From Escarpia spicata (Eukaryota; Annelida; Polychaeta; Sabellida; Siboglinidae), in contig OZ023210.1 in NCBI GenBank assembly GCA_963995525.1, positions 2,087,775 through 2,151,774 on the forward strand: DNA of 64,000 bases, read 5' to 3'. Shown here piece by piece: positions 41,801-48,799 of this stretch. The position numbers and the translations under genes are program-made. Below the pieces are notes generated by a model. It saw nothing but the letters and a program-made list of their open reading frames with translations, did not search any database and had not been told where the DNA came from. How positions within the stretch are numbered: position 1 is the first letter of the stretch; each line of letters begins with the position of its first letter.

Positions 41801-44800
41801 CACTGCTGCCAGACTGGGTCGTACTGTCACAACAAAGTCACAGTTAACACTGCTGCCAGACTGGTTAGTACTGTCACAACAAAGTCACAGTTGACACTGC
41901 TGCCAGACTGGGTAATACTGTCACAACAAAGTCACAGTTGACACTGCTGCCAGATTGGGTCGTACTGTCACAACAATGTCACAGTTGACACTGCTGCCAG
42001 TCTGGGTCGTACTGTCACAACAAAGTTACAGTTGACACTGCTGCCAGACTTGGTCGTACTGTCACAACAAAGTCACAGTTGACACTGCTGCCAGACTGGG
42101 TCGTACAGTCACAACAAAGTCACAGTTGACACTGTTGCCAGACTGGGTCGTACTGTCACAACAAAGTCACAGTTGACACTGCTGCCAGACTGGGTCGTAC
42201 TGTCACAACAAAGTCACAGTTGACACTGCTGCCAGACTGGGTCGTACTGTCACAACAAAGTCACAGTTGACACTGCTGCCAGACTCGGTCGTACTGTCAC
42301 AACAAAGTCACAGTTGACACTGCTGCCAGACTGGGTCGTACTGTCACAACAAAGTCACAGTTGACACTGCTGCCAGATTGGGTCGTACTGTCACAACAAA
42401 GTCACAGTTGACACTGCTGCCAGACTGGGCCGTACTGTCACAACAAAGTTACAGTTGACACTGCTGCCAGACTTGGTCGTACTGTCACAACAAAGTCACA
42501 GTTGACACTGCTGCCAGACTGGGTCGTACAGTCACAACAAAGTCACAGTTGACACTGTTGCCAGACTGGGTCGTACTGTCACAACAAAGTCACAGTTGAC
42601 ACTGCTGCCAGACTGGGTCGTACTGTCACAACAAAGTCACAGTTGACACTGCTGCCAGACTGGGTCGTACTGTCACAACAAAGTCACAGTTGACACTGCT
42701 GCCAGACTGGGTCGTACTGTCACAACAAAGTTACAGTTGACACTGCTGCCAGACTGGGTCGTACTGTCACAACAAAGTCACAGTTGACACTGCTGCCAGA
42801 CTGGGTCGTACTGTCACAACAAAGTCACAGTTAACACTGCTGCCAGACTGGGTAGTACTGTCACAACAAAGTCACAGTTGACACTGCTGCCAGACTGGGT
42901 AATACTGTCACAACAAAGTCACAGTTGACACTGCTGCCAGATTGGGTCGTACTGTCACAACAATGTCACAGTTGACACTGCTGCCAGTCTGGGTCGTACT
43001 GTCACAACAATGTCACAGTTGACACTGCTGCCAGATTGGGTCGTACTGTCACAACAATGTCACAGTTGACACTGCTGCCAGTCTGGGTCGTACTGTCACA
43101 ACAAAGTCACAGTTGACACTGCTGCCAGACTGGGTAGTACTGTCACAACAAAGTCACAGTTGACACTGCTGCCAGATTGGGTCGTACAGTCACAACAATG
43201 TCACAGTTGACACTGCTGCCAGTCTGGGTCGTACTGTCACAACAAAGTCACAGTTGACACTGCTGCCAGACTGGGTCGTACTGTCACAACAAAGTCACAG
43301 TTGACACTGCTGCCAGACTGGGTCGTACTGTCACAACAAAGTCACATTTAACACTGCTGCCAGACTGGGTCGTACTGTCACAACAAAGTCACAGTTGACA
43401 CTGCTGCCAGACTGGGTCATACTGTCACAACAAAGTCACAATTCAAACTGCTGCCACACTGGAATCGAGGCGTTTGCAAACACTTGAATAAATTAATTTG
43501 GTGTTGTTCAACCATAAAACAGTCTGACTTAATAACTTTGCGGCATTGTGACAAAATCAAACTGAAAAAACAAACTGATGTGTATGGTGCTCCAGCCACC
43601 CTAATTAAACAACTGAGATTGGAAATGAAAATACAAAAAACATTGATGTACAGAGTTAACTGAACCAAGTGCTAACTTCCCGCCCCAAGAAACCAATTAT
43701 TAGTAGTGCCTTGCATTGATGCTTTTTGATATCATGTCATGCCAAGGTTTAATATGGTTACTGAAGAGCCCCTGAGCCCAGAGTAGCTAGACATACCGGC
43801 TGACTTGACCCAGGGCAATTAGTTCATCAGTGTTGTCGCTCCGGACTGAGTCACGCCTTCAACAAATCACACAGCAGCTGTACAAGCAGCAAGAAAGATT
43901 GCCATACTAGTTCCATTGTCTAGACATTGGACAGTCACGTCTTCAACAAATCACACAGCAGCTGTACGAGCAGCAAGAAAGATTGCCATGCTAGTTCCAA
44001 TGTCTAGACATTGGACAGTCACGTCTTCAACAAATCACACAGCAGCTGTACGAGCAGCAAGAAAGATTGCCATGCTAGTTCCAATGTCTAGACATTGGAC
44101 AGTCACGTCTTCAACAAATCACACAGCAGCTGTACGAGCAGCAAGAAAGATTGCCATGCTAGTTCCAATGTCTAGACATTGGACAGTCACGTCTTCAACA
44201 AATCACACGGCAGCTGTACAAGCAGCAAGAAAGATTGCCATGCTAGTTCCAATGTCTAGACATTGGACAGTCACGTCTTCAACAAATCACACGGCAGCTG
44301 TACGAGCAGCAAGAAAGATTGCCATACTAGTTCCATTGTCTAGACACTGGACAGTAACACCTTCAACAAATCACATGGCAGCTATACAAGCAGCAAGAAA
44401 GATTGCCATGCTAGTTCCATTGTCTAGACATTGGACAGTAACACCTTCAACAAATCATACAGCAGCTGTACAAGCAGCAAGAAAGATTGCCATGCTAGTT
44501 CCAATGTCTAGACATTGGACAGTCACGTCTTCAACAAATCACACAGCAGCTGTACAAGCAGCAAGAAAGATTGCCATGCTAGTTCCATTGTCTAGACATT
44601 GGACAGTAACGCCTTCAACAAATCACACGGCAGCTGTACGAGCAGCAAGAAAGATTGCCATGCTAGTTCCAATGTCTAGACATTGTACAGTAACACCTTC
44701 AACAAATCACACGGCAGCTGTACGAGCAGCAAGAAAGATTGCCATGCTAGTTCCAATGTCTAGACATTGGACAGTCACGTCTTCAACAAATCACACAGCA

Positions 44801-47800
44801 GCTGTACAAGCAGCAAGAAAGATTGCCATGCTAGTTCCATTGTCTAGACATTGGACAGTAACACCTTCAACAAATCATACAGCAGCTGTACAAGCAGCAA
44901 GAAAGATTGTCATGCTAGTTCCAATGTCTAGACATTGGACAGTCACGTCTTCAACAAATCACACGGCAGCTGTACGAGCAGCAAGAAAGATTGCCATGCT
45001 AGTTCCATTGTCTAGACATTGGACAGTAACGCCTTCAACAAATCACACGGCAGCTGTACGAGCAGCAAGTAAGATTGCCATGCTAGTTCCAATGTATAGA
45101 CATTGGACAGTAACACCGTCAACAAATCACACGGTAGCTGTACGAGCAGCAAGAAAGATTGCCATGCTAGTTCCAATGTCTAGACATTGGACAGTAACGC
45201 CTTCAACAAATCACACGGCAGCTGTACGAGCAGCAAGAAAGATTGCCATGCTAGTTCCAATGTCTAGACATTGGACAGTCATGTCTTCAACAAATCACAC
45301 GGCAGCTGTACGAGCAGCAAGAAAGATTGCCATACTAGTTCCAATGTCTAGACATTGGACAGTAACACCTTTAACACATCACACGGCAGCTGTACGAGCA
45401 GCAAGAAAGATTGCCATGCTAGTTCCAATGTCTAGACATTGGACAGTAACGCCTTCAACAAATCACACGGCAGCTGTACGAGCAGCAAGAAAGATTGCCA
45501 TGCTAGTTCCATTGTCTAGACATTGGACAGTCACGTCTTCAACAAATCACACGGCAGCTGTACGAGCAGCAAGAAAGATTGCCATGCTAGTTCCATTGTC
45601 TAGACATTGGACAGTAACGCCTTCAACAAATCACACGGCAGCTGTACGAGCAGCAAGAAAGATTGCCATGCTAGTTCCAATATCTAGACATTGGACAGTA
45701 ACACCTTCAACAAATCACACGGCAGCTGTACGAGCAGCAAGAAAGATTGCCATGCTAGTTCCAATGTCTAGACATTGGACAGTAACGCCTTCAACAAATG
45801 ACACGGCAGCTGTACGAGCAGCAAGAAAGATTGCCATGCTAGTTCCAGTGTCTAGACATTGGACAGTAACGCCTTCAACAAATCACACGGCAGCTGTACG
45901 AGCAGCAAGAAAGATTGCCATGCTAGTTCCAGTGTCTAGACAATGGACAGTAACGCCTTCAACAAATCACACGGCAGCTGTACGAGCAGCAAGAAAGATT
46001 GCCATGCTAGTTCCAATGTCTAGACATTGGACAGTAACGCCTTCAACAAATGACACGGCAGCTGTACGAGCAGCAAGAAAGATTGCCATGCTAGTTCCAG
46101 TGTCTAGACATTGGACAGTAACGCCTTCAACAAATCACACGGCAGCTGTACGAGCAGCAAGAAAGATTGCCATGCTAGTTCCAATGTCTAGACATTGGAC
46201 AGTAACACCTTCAACAAATCACACAGCAGCTGTACAAGCAGCAAGAAAGATTGCCATGCTAGTTCCATTGTCTAGACATTGGACAGTAACGCCTTCAACA
46301 AATCACACAGCAGCTGTACAAGCAGCAAGAAAGATTGCCATGCTAGTTCCATTGTCTAGACATTGGACAGTAACACCTTCAACAAATCACACAGCAGCTA
46401 TACAACAGCAAGAAAGATTGCCATGCTAGTTCCATTGTCTAGACATTGGACAGTAACGCTTCCAGTAAAGGTAAAGTGATGAGGTCTCCCGGCTGTAGAC
46501 AGTTCAACACGTTCTACACTTCTTCCCCTGTCACACCTCTCTCCATTACATCATCAAGTCAACTTCAGTGGTAAGTATTCAGCCATGCTACAAATACTGT
46601 GCAGACTACTTATTCACTTATATCAATTACTCATCAACCAAGCAGTAATTAAGTGAAATCTTAAACATTATATATTTCAGAATCTATTTAACTACGTCAC
46701 CTTTCTGTTCATCATTGTATTGGTATCCATGCACATACATACTAATGTATAGTTGCAACATTAACTATTGTTTTATTTCTGGTGACTGGCAATTATTTAT
46801 CATTACTGTGTGTAACCAATGCAATGACTTGGGAAATAATGACAAACCTGTAGGAAGAATGAGGTCGATTTGTCCTGTAACCACGACCTAATTCTCTCTC
46901 CAAGATGTCGTCAATCACCTCGGACGTTACCAGGTCAGGGTCATCAAGATCACGCAGATTAATATCTTCTGTGGACACAAAATCAATGTAGATATGTAGT
47001 TGTGATTATCAACTAATCTGAGTAACTTTGTGTAAATTTTTGGTGCTCCCCAAATTGTAAGCATCTTAAAAATTAAAATTTTATGTAAAGTAAATAATGC
47101 TTTAATATCTTTAAAAGGTTATCTTACTGATGAAATTGTTAATTTAACTAAATTGCGAGCGACTTGCATTTTCAAACACAAGCGACCCCAGCCCACTCAT
47201 TGCGCAATCTCATGGTCTTCAAAATGCTGTTCCTGGGCAACTCTGCACTAGCTGGAGGAGAGAGGTGCAAAGCTAAGCTGTTCCCCAGGGAGCGATGCTG
47301 CATTACTATGATTACCTTCAGCATCTGAGGAGATGTCGCTGCCGATCCTGTCCATGATGTACTCGAGCAGGCCATGGAAGACTTCAAGTAAGTTGCCAAT
47401 GGCAAGTCGATCACCGTCGACTAGGTCTTCCCCAGTGATGTGTGACAAGGATGTGTTGAGGATGTCCATAGACAGGGTGTCAATGACGCACTTACAGTTG
47501 TGTATCTCATCCTCACGCCCCAGGGGGCGGCGAATCACATCTGGGGAAACAGCAGGGTTACATAGGAATATCAAGTTTGTATTCATTATAGAGAGGTGTC
47601 CGATGCTTTTGTGTAGGTGTGTGAGTGCATGTGTGTTTGCAAGTTGTTTGGTCGACGATGAAAAAACAAAAATGAGAATTACTCAGAAAATATTGATTTT
47701 ATGGTCAAAACATCAAACGTCTTTTTCACAGTACCTTTCCAGAATGTCATCAGATGAAAGTAATATTAAATAACCAAAACAGTGGCACAAAGGATGGAAC

Positions 47801-48790
47801 AACATCAGTAGGGGTACTTTGAAGGGGGAATTTATGTTCTATTTAGACGAGCTGATACATACACTGAGCACTTGTATTCAGCTGATTTCCGCAATAACAA
47901 AAAAGTGGTAATAGTAAAACTACATCAACTGACATTTTTATGACACAAAACACCTGCTCCAGTGTGTTCTCATTGTTTCACAAGACACACTTGCTGCCGT
48001 CTAAATACAAACCATGTGAGTAAATCACCACAGCATCAAGTATCAATATCCAAAAAACGATTCTCTATATTTTAATGTGGTGATACGTTACAGAACACCA
48101 TTGTTGAACCAAGGAGGGTGTCCGTGTGCATGTAGTAATCAATGAGACTTCCACTGACCTGGCAGTTTCTCACCACAGAGTCCCTCAAAGAGAGTAAGAA
48201 AGACAGCAGCATTGATCTCCCGCAGATACTGCACCCTTGTCGACACATGTAGCTGAGTGAGCATGTCATTGGCCAGTCTCACTAGCGCTGGTAACAGACA
48301 CCACGAGAACATTATGGTTTACAAAGATTGCAACAAGCCAACAACAGTATTATAATTCAACATATAACATTGGGTAGACATAATTACCTCAAACATAGTT
48401 TAAAGTTATCAAATCAACAATTCTATAGTTTTATCTGTGTTAATGATTATTATATATAGTGATGAAATACAACAGAATATGACTACCTAGTTTACCCCAA
48501 CCACTAGCACTCAGTGACATGAATATTTATTACTAGAGTACATAGTACATACCAGTTACACAGCACCATTTATTCAACAAAATATTTAAATTTAGATAGT
48601 TATTCATATTTTAACATCACAGTTTTATCTAACAAACAATTAAAATTGCCAAGTGCTGTTCATAACAACAACATTAGTTCGGTTATGAACAGTGGCAATT
48701 CAGTCATAATTAAGCAATGTTTTCAAACTAGTAGCACACATGTTCTTATGTGTGAAATGTCTTACCTCTGTCCTCCTTAGACTGGCTCAT
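12882..48790 (-). CDS. CEP95: CEP95 (CCDC45) orthologue, 24 coding exons, 1102 residues
   Basis: CEP95 is a centrosome/spindle-pole protein; its exact role is poorly known. Coding segments, 5' to 3': 48790-48766, 48287-48159, 47540-47316, 46968-46848, 46492-46458, 43845-43797, 37877-37714, 35738-35593, 35384-35156, 34788-34621, 32657-32552, 30114-29962, 27549-27426, 26974-26796, 23653-23357, 22721-22550, 20162-20070, 19526-19454, 19142-19023, 18325-18162, 14787-14635, 14127-13994, 13526-13442, 13046-12882. They sum to 3309 bases, and every junction keeps phase with GT..AG introns. Residues 1-126 match the N-terminal calponin-homology-like domain of CEP95 (for example NTSLSHITGEDLVDGD). Residues about 925-1102 match its charged coiled-coil C-terminus (for example DSLENYYKDQFSML). 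Human CEP95 is about 820 residues; the extra length is in a low-complexity middle rich in Ser, Thr and Arg. Introns are dominated by minisatellites. Confidence 0.88.
13047..13290. repeat. 33-bp minisatellite abutting the 3' splice site of CEP95 exon 24
   Basis: About seven copies of a unit with AACAAACATGTCATGTGACC on the plus strand. On the minus strand each unit reads GTCACATGACGTGTTTGTTG, so each carries the pyrimidine-rich lead of the exon-24 acceptor; only the exon-proximal copy has the terminal TAG. Confidence 0.85.
13442..13526 (-). CDS. CEP95: CEP95 coding exon 23
   Basis: Encodes residues 1020-1048 (YKDQFSMLSESLAKEKADTE), strongly CEP95-like. 3' site CATGACCCCAG, 5' site GTGAGA. The following intron ends in a 33-bp array that touches exon 24. 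Confidence 0.88.
13994..14127 (-). CDS. CEP95: CEP95 coding exon 22
   Basis: Encodes residues 976-1019, coiled coil (VFKKLFRDGLDIQKERIREL). 3' site CTCTGTCATCAG, 5' site GTATCC. The following intron (13527-13993) holds nothing notable. Confidence 0.88.
14635..14787 (-). CDS. CEP95: CEP95 coding exon 21
   Basis: Encodes residues 925-975, start of the conserved C-terminal coiled coil (HELKARHVEQQAVKARIREK, then RIRRYYNDYQVQMR). It aligns well with the RLRRYYDDY-type segment of vertebrate CEP95. 3' site GTCTGTCGCAG, 5' site GTGAGT. The intron starts with a G-rich run of about four GGGGTGCAGGGATG-like copies. Confidence 0.88.
14812..16545. repeat. 62-bp minisatellite in CEP95 intron 20, about 28 copies
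   Basis: Unit starting ACTCAGTGTTTACACTGTTG on the plus strand, highly similar copies, with a short inverted repeat CAGTGT..ACACTG in each unit. The array ends about 25 bases from the exon-21 acceptor, and recognisable unit sequence extends to about 14 bases from it. A longer higher-order pattern is visible between about 14820-15680 and 15690-16545. Confidence 0.93.
16888..17087. other. assembly gap (200 N)
   Basis: A run of exactly 200 N, typical of a scaffold gap of unknown true size. It lies in CEP95 intron 20. Confidence 0.99.
17256..17901. mobile_element. hAT-like non-autonomous DNA transposon, 646 bp
   Basis: Perfect 14-bp terminal inverted repeats CAGACCTGCCTACC at both ends are flanked by a 7-bp direct repeat AATAAAG (17249-17255 and 17902-17908), or 8 bp with one mismatch. 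The CAG start and the 7-8-bp duplication suggest the hAT superfamily. An 18-G run sits inside. No transposase was recognised. It is in CEP95 intron 20. Confidence 0.7.
17372..17389. repeat. homopolymer G run (18 bp)
   Basis: Eighteen consecutive G on the plus strand inside the hAT-like element, prone to length errors in assembly. Confidence 0.95.
18162..18325 (-). CDS. CEP95: CEP95 coding exon 20
   Basis: Encodes residues 870-924, beginning DADTEMLPWLLSEFPFLYLS and continuing into a basic helix (RQLELLSRAESDVKRKKSKA). The 3' site GTTGTTGTTTCAG is the copy nearest the unique exon body; seven similar upstream sites exist. 5' site GTATTT. The following intron (14788-18161) holds an hAT-like element, an assembly gap and the 62-bp array. 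Frames 20 and 21 join in phase, so no exon need be lost in the gap. Confidence 0.82.
18300..18775. repeat. 72-bp minisatellite duplicating the CEP95 exon-20 acceptor and exon start
   Basis: Six to seven copies, 72 bp each except one of 69 and one truncated. On the minus strand a unit contains an acceptor (GTTGTTGTTTTAG or TTTCAG) followed by exon-20 coding sequence. Because the unit lengths are multiples of three, the exon frame stays open through the whole array as repeats of DADTEMLPWLLSEFPFLY plus six residues. Confidence 0.92.
19023..19142 (-). CDS. CEP95: CEP95 coding exon 19
   Basis: Encodes residues 830-869, an Arg/Ser-rich segment (RSVLLRDRKRSASASPSVGT). 3' site CTTATGTTGCAG, 5' site GTGAGG. 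The following intron ends in the exon-20 array. Confidence 0.8.
19454..19526 (-). CDS. CEP95: CEP95 coding exon 18
   Basis: Encodes residues 806-829, basic (EQEFKKKTSGSRPARSKGFV). 3' site GTTCTCTAG, 5' site GTATGT. The following intron (19143-19453) contains a degenerate repeat of CAATCACAGCATCAAATCAT type at about 19255-19420. Confidence 0.78.
20070..20162 (-). CDS. CEP95: CEP95 coding exon 17
   Basis: Encodes residues 775-805, YLDKVYRDELKDFKLESAGM and then a Lys-rich tail. 3' site TGCATGTTGCAG, directly abutted by the 60-bp array; 5' site GTTTGT. The following intron (19527-20069) is unique sequence. Confidence 0.82.
20163..22030. repeat. 60-bp minisatellite in CEP95 intron 16, 31 copies
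   Basis: Exact 60-bp period (GCAACACCAGTGATGAGATA on the plus strand) with a handful of variant positions. It directly abuts the exon-17 acceptor; the intron's last 30 bases are part of the repeat. A period divisible by three creates long spurious frames on both strands. Confidence 0.96.
22550..22721 (-). CDS. CEP95: CEP95 coding exon 16
   Basis: Encodes residues 717-774, starting with an acidic run, then MKKKAKSVRFDDILDCGTLG. 3' site GTTGGTGACAG, 5' site GTAGGG. The following intron has about 520 bases of unique sequence, then the 60-bp array. Confidence 0.82.
22957..23216. repeat. 130-bp tandem duplication of a LINE 3'-tail-like sequence
   Basis: A segment beginning GCAGCACTTTGATTAGTATT and including AAAGCGCTACATAAGG then an ATT-rich run occurs twice in tandem. 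The AAGCGCTA followed by ATT repeats resembles the 3' tail of L2-type LINEs. It is in CEP95 intron 15. Confidence 0.75.
23270..23357. repeat. short donor-site repeat at CEP95 exon 15
   Basis: Three to four copies of a unit of about 21 bp (minus strand GTAGGACCTTGTTACTGTCG) begin exactly at the exon-15 5' splice site, each starting with GTAGG. It appears to be a young version of the larger arrays. Confidence 0.7.
23357..23653 (-). CDS. CEP95: CEP95 coding exon 15
   Basis: Encodes residues 618-716. It contains a 27-bp in-frame tandem repeat giving ENVPTKTFL, ENVPVRTFP and ENVPPRTFQ, and an acidic tail (SRSDDDESYYSDGVVDYGDS). 3' site AAATTTGCAG, 5' site GTAGGA. A short array of the donor sequence follows immediately. 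Confidence 0.82.
24000..24130. repeat. 22-bp repeat (AACATCCAACCAGAGTTTGTGT)-type, 5-6 copies
   Basis: Degenerate tandem copies of a unit with ACATCCAACCAGAGTTTGTG in CEP95 intron 14. No coding signal. Confidence 0.75.
24340..26810. repeat. 43-bp minisatellite duplicating the CEP95 exon-14 donor site, about 57 copies
   Basis: The unit on the minus strand reads CTGTGGTCCAGGTATGTTTC plus 23 bases. CTGTGGTCCAG is the end of exon 14 and GTATGT is its 5' splice site. The array begins at the donor and runs into intron 14 for about 2.5 kb. Unit length is 43 with a few 46-bp variants (CTTATTAAGG). Confidence 0.95.
26796..26974 (-). CDS. CEP95: CEP95 coding exon 14
   Basis: Encodes residues 559-617, Ser/His-rich and basic (SSHKVSFQKARSVESSVGSH). 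3' site GCTCTCTCGCCAG, 5' site GTATGT. The last 15 or so exon bases plus the 5' splice site are copied in every unit of the downstream 43-bp array. Between that array and exon 15 are about 690 bases of unique sequence with a small repeat at 24000-24130. Confidence 0.8.
27426..27549 (-). CDS. CEP95: CEP95 coding exon 13
   Basis: Encodes residues 517-558, starting TTLNKMKEDAHRVDQLVRTH. 3' site ATGTTGTTGTATAG, 5' site GTGAGT. The splice site and the first 55 or so exon bases are copied in every unit of the array upstream. The following intron (26975-27425) is unique AT-rich sequence. Confidence 0.8.
27550..29480. repeat. about 105-bp minisatellite duplicating CEP95 exon-13 acceptor plus 55 exon bases, about 18 copies
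   Basis: Each unit on the minus strand has a TA microsatellite, the acceptor ATGTTGTTGTATAG, then exon-13 sequence coding TTLNKMKEDAHRVDQLV, then CAGCCTTTGTTTCTAAG. Unit length varies through the TA run. Exon-like segments stay well conserved, with H/Q and M/I variants. Confidence 0.95.
29735..29832. repeat. (TG)n microsatellite
   Basis: Almost uninterrupted TG dinucleotides for 98 bases, in CEP95 intron 12. Confidence 0.97.
29962..30114 (-). CDS. CEP95: CEP95 coding exon 12
   Basis: Encodes residues 466-516 (for example LYDRIDTAELMKSLSGDG). The 3' site GTGATTGGTAG at 30115 was chosen over the CAG 11 bases downstream because only this one keeps phase with exon 11. 5' site GTGAAC. The following intron has a TG microsatellite and the 105-bp array. 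Confidence 0.7.
30360..31945. repeat. 30-bp minisatellite in CEP95 intron 11, about 52 copies
   Basis: Unit GTGAGTCAAGCTGTCATTAC then AGCAGTGTAT, period 30, with variants. Unlike the other large arrays it does not touch an exon: it ends about 245 bases from exon 12 and 600 from exon 11. The 30-bp period gives long spurious frames on both strands. Confidence 0.95.
32552..32657 (-). CDS. CEP95: CEP95 coding exon 11
   Basis: Encodes residues 431-465, Ser/Thr-rich (SVTDTRVSSTSDSHRRPTAA). 3' site TTTGTGTCTGCCAG, 5' site GTAGGC. The following intron has about 600 bases of unique sequence, the 30-bp array (30360-31945), then about 245 unique bases. Confidence 0.72.
33023..34585. mobile_element. DNA transposon with PIF/Harbinger-like ends in CEP95 intron 10
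   Basis: The left end AGGTGACTTTACATGATGCG and the right end, read inward, AGCCGGCTTTACACGATGCA are imperfect inverted repeats (about 15 of 20 identical). Each is flanked by TTA, a 3-bp target duplication typical of PIF/Harbinger. No transposase frame is visible; the interior is AT-rich with a 41-bp tandem duplication near 33952-34032. The element's right end is 35 bases from the exon-10 splice donor. Confidence 0.55.
34621..34788 (-). CDS. CEP95: CEP95 coding exon 10
   Basis: Encodes residues 375-430 with an imperfect internal repeat: SMLEHEARGYQRHTLPTA is followed by SMLQHNAQGYTLPTA. 3' site ATCATTGCAG, 5' site GTTGGT. The following intron (32658-34620) is mostly the DNA transposon at 33023-34585, whose end lies 35 bases from this 5' splice site. 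Confidence 0.75.
35156..35384 (-). CDS. CEP95: CEP95 coding exon 9
   Basis: Encodes residues 299-374, Pro/Ser/Thr-rich, ending in a His/Tyr-rich stretch (THHTFTHHLYHHYNTEHARG). 3' site GACATTCGCAG, 5' site GTATGT. The following intron (34789-35155) is unique sequence. Confidence 0.78.
35593..35738 (-). CDS. CEP95: CEP95 coding exon 8
   Basis: Encodes residues 250-298 (starts DTSCELLRRQEEVSARTWPS), a Ser/Thr/Ala-rich stretch. 3' site TGTGTTCTCCAG, 5' site GTGGGT. The first 20 or so exon bases plus the splice site recur in each unit of the upstream array. The following intron (35385-35592) is short and unique. Confidence 0.75.
35739..37285. repeat. 41-bp minisatellite duplicating the CEP95 exon-8 acceptor, about 38 copies
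   Basis: The unit on the minus strand reads TGTTCTCCAGACACAAGCTG plus about 21 bases. TGTTCTCCAG is the acceptor of exon 8 and ACACAAGCTG its first ten bases. Two unit types alternate (ACATACAGACAA and ACGTCAAGACAA on the plus strand). Confidence 0.95.
37714..37877 (-). CDS. CEP95: CEP95 coding exon 7
   Basis: Encodes residues 195-249, including VMALGDSRYLPHSGGKKKSR. The 3' site TTTGTTGTGACAG and the first 25 or so exon bases are repeated throughout the 47-bp array upstream. 5' site GTATGT. The following intron has about 430 bases of unique sequence (37286-37713), then the 41-bp array. Confidence 0.78.
37878..43440. repeat. 47-bp minisatellite duplicating the CEP95 exon-7 acceptor, about 118 copies
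   Basis: The unit on the minus strand contains TTTGTTGTGACAG, the exon-7 acceptor, followed by TACGACCCAGTCTGGCAGCA, nearly the exon start. Divergence between copies is low and large segments repeat as blocks. The 5.6-kb array fills most of intron 6. Confidence 0.96.
43441..43796. other. unique part of CEP95 intron 6
   Basis: No exon, transposon or RNA gene is visible here. It is the only non-repetitive part of this 5.9-kb intron. Confidence 0.5.
43797..43845 (-). CDS. CEP95: CEP95 coding exon 6 (49-bp microexon)
   Basis: Encodes LRSDNTDELIALGQVS plus two bases. The 3' site GTGACTCAG is the edge of the 84-bp array; the 5' site is GTATGT. The following intron (37878-43796) starts with about 350 bases of unique sequence, and the rest is the 47-bp array. 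Confidence 0.65.
43846..46457. repeat. 84-bp minisatellite forming the whole of CEP95 intron 5, 31 copies
   Basis: The 84-bp unit contains the 18-bp perfect palindrome CCAATGTCTAGACATTGG in most copies (one mismatch in others). Read on the minus strand, the intron begins with the unit phase GTTACTGTCC at the exon-5 donor and ends with GAAGGCGTGACTCAG at the exon-6 acceptor, leaving no unique intron sequence. The period is a multiple of three, giving a long spurious plus-strand frame. Confidence 0.95.
46458..46492 (-). CDS. CEP95: CEP95 coding exon 5 (35-bp microexon)
   Basis: Encodes SRETSSLYLYWK. 3' site AACTGTCTACAG. The proposed 5' site is GTTACT, a weak donor, chosen because it keeps phase with exon 6 and because the 84-bp repeat of intron 5 begins exactly there. 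The exon is short and could be skipped or misplaced, though phase agreement on both sides supports it. Confidence 0.5.
46848..46968 (-). CDS. CEP95: CEP95 coding exon 4
   Basis: Encodes residues 127-166, an acidic stretch (DINLRDLDDPDLVTSEVIDD). 3' site TGTGTCCACAG, 5' site GTTTGT. The following intron (46493-46847) is unique AT-rich sequence. Confidence 0.78.
47316..47540 (-). CDS. CEP95: CEP95 coding exon 3
   Basis: Encodes residues 52-126. The segment LSHITGEDLVDGD followed by NLLEVFHGLLEY is the best diagnostic match to CEP95. 3' site TTTCCCCAG, 5' site GTAATC. The following intron (46969-47315) holds no feature. Confidence 0.9.
48159..48287 (-). CDS. CEP95: CEP95 coding exon 2
   Basis: Encodes residues 9-51, first half of the CH-like domain, including ALVRLANDMLTQLHVSTRVQ and FLTLFEGLCGEKLP, which aligns with the GEKVP segment of vertebrate CEP95. 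3' site CCAG, 5' site GTCAGT. The following intron (47541-48158) holds nothing recognisable. Confidence 0.82.
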
Positions 48791-48799
48791 GTTGCTTTG
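48766..48799 (-). CDS. CEP95: CEP95 exon with start codon (coding 48790-48766)
   Basis: The ATG at 48790 opens MSQSKEDR plus one base, followed by the 5' splice site GTAAG. A good 3' splice site (TTGTTCTATTTCAG) lies just upstream of the ATG at 48800, so this exon is spliced to an untranslated exon further right. The following intron (48288-48765) is AT-rich with nothing notable. Confidence 0.75.

Noticed and set aside
37878..43440. CRISPR-like regular repeat spacing
   Set aside because: The arrays have no unique spacers and lie in introns of an animal gene; they are minisatellites.
43916..46429. 837-residue plus-strand open frame of 28-residue repeats
   Set aside because: It is produced by the 84-bp period (a multiple of three) of the CEP95 intron-5 minisatellite and is antisense to the gene. 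It has no start context or domain.
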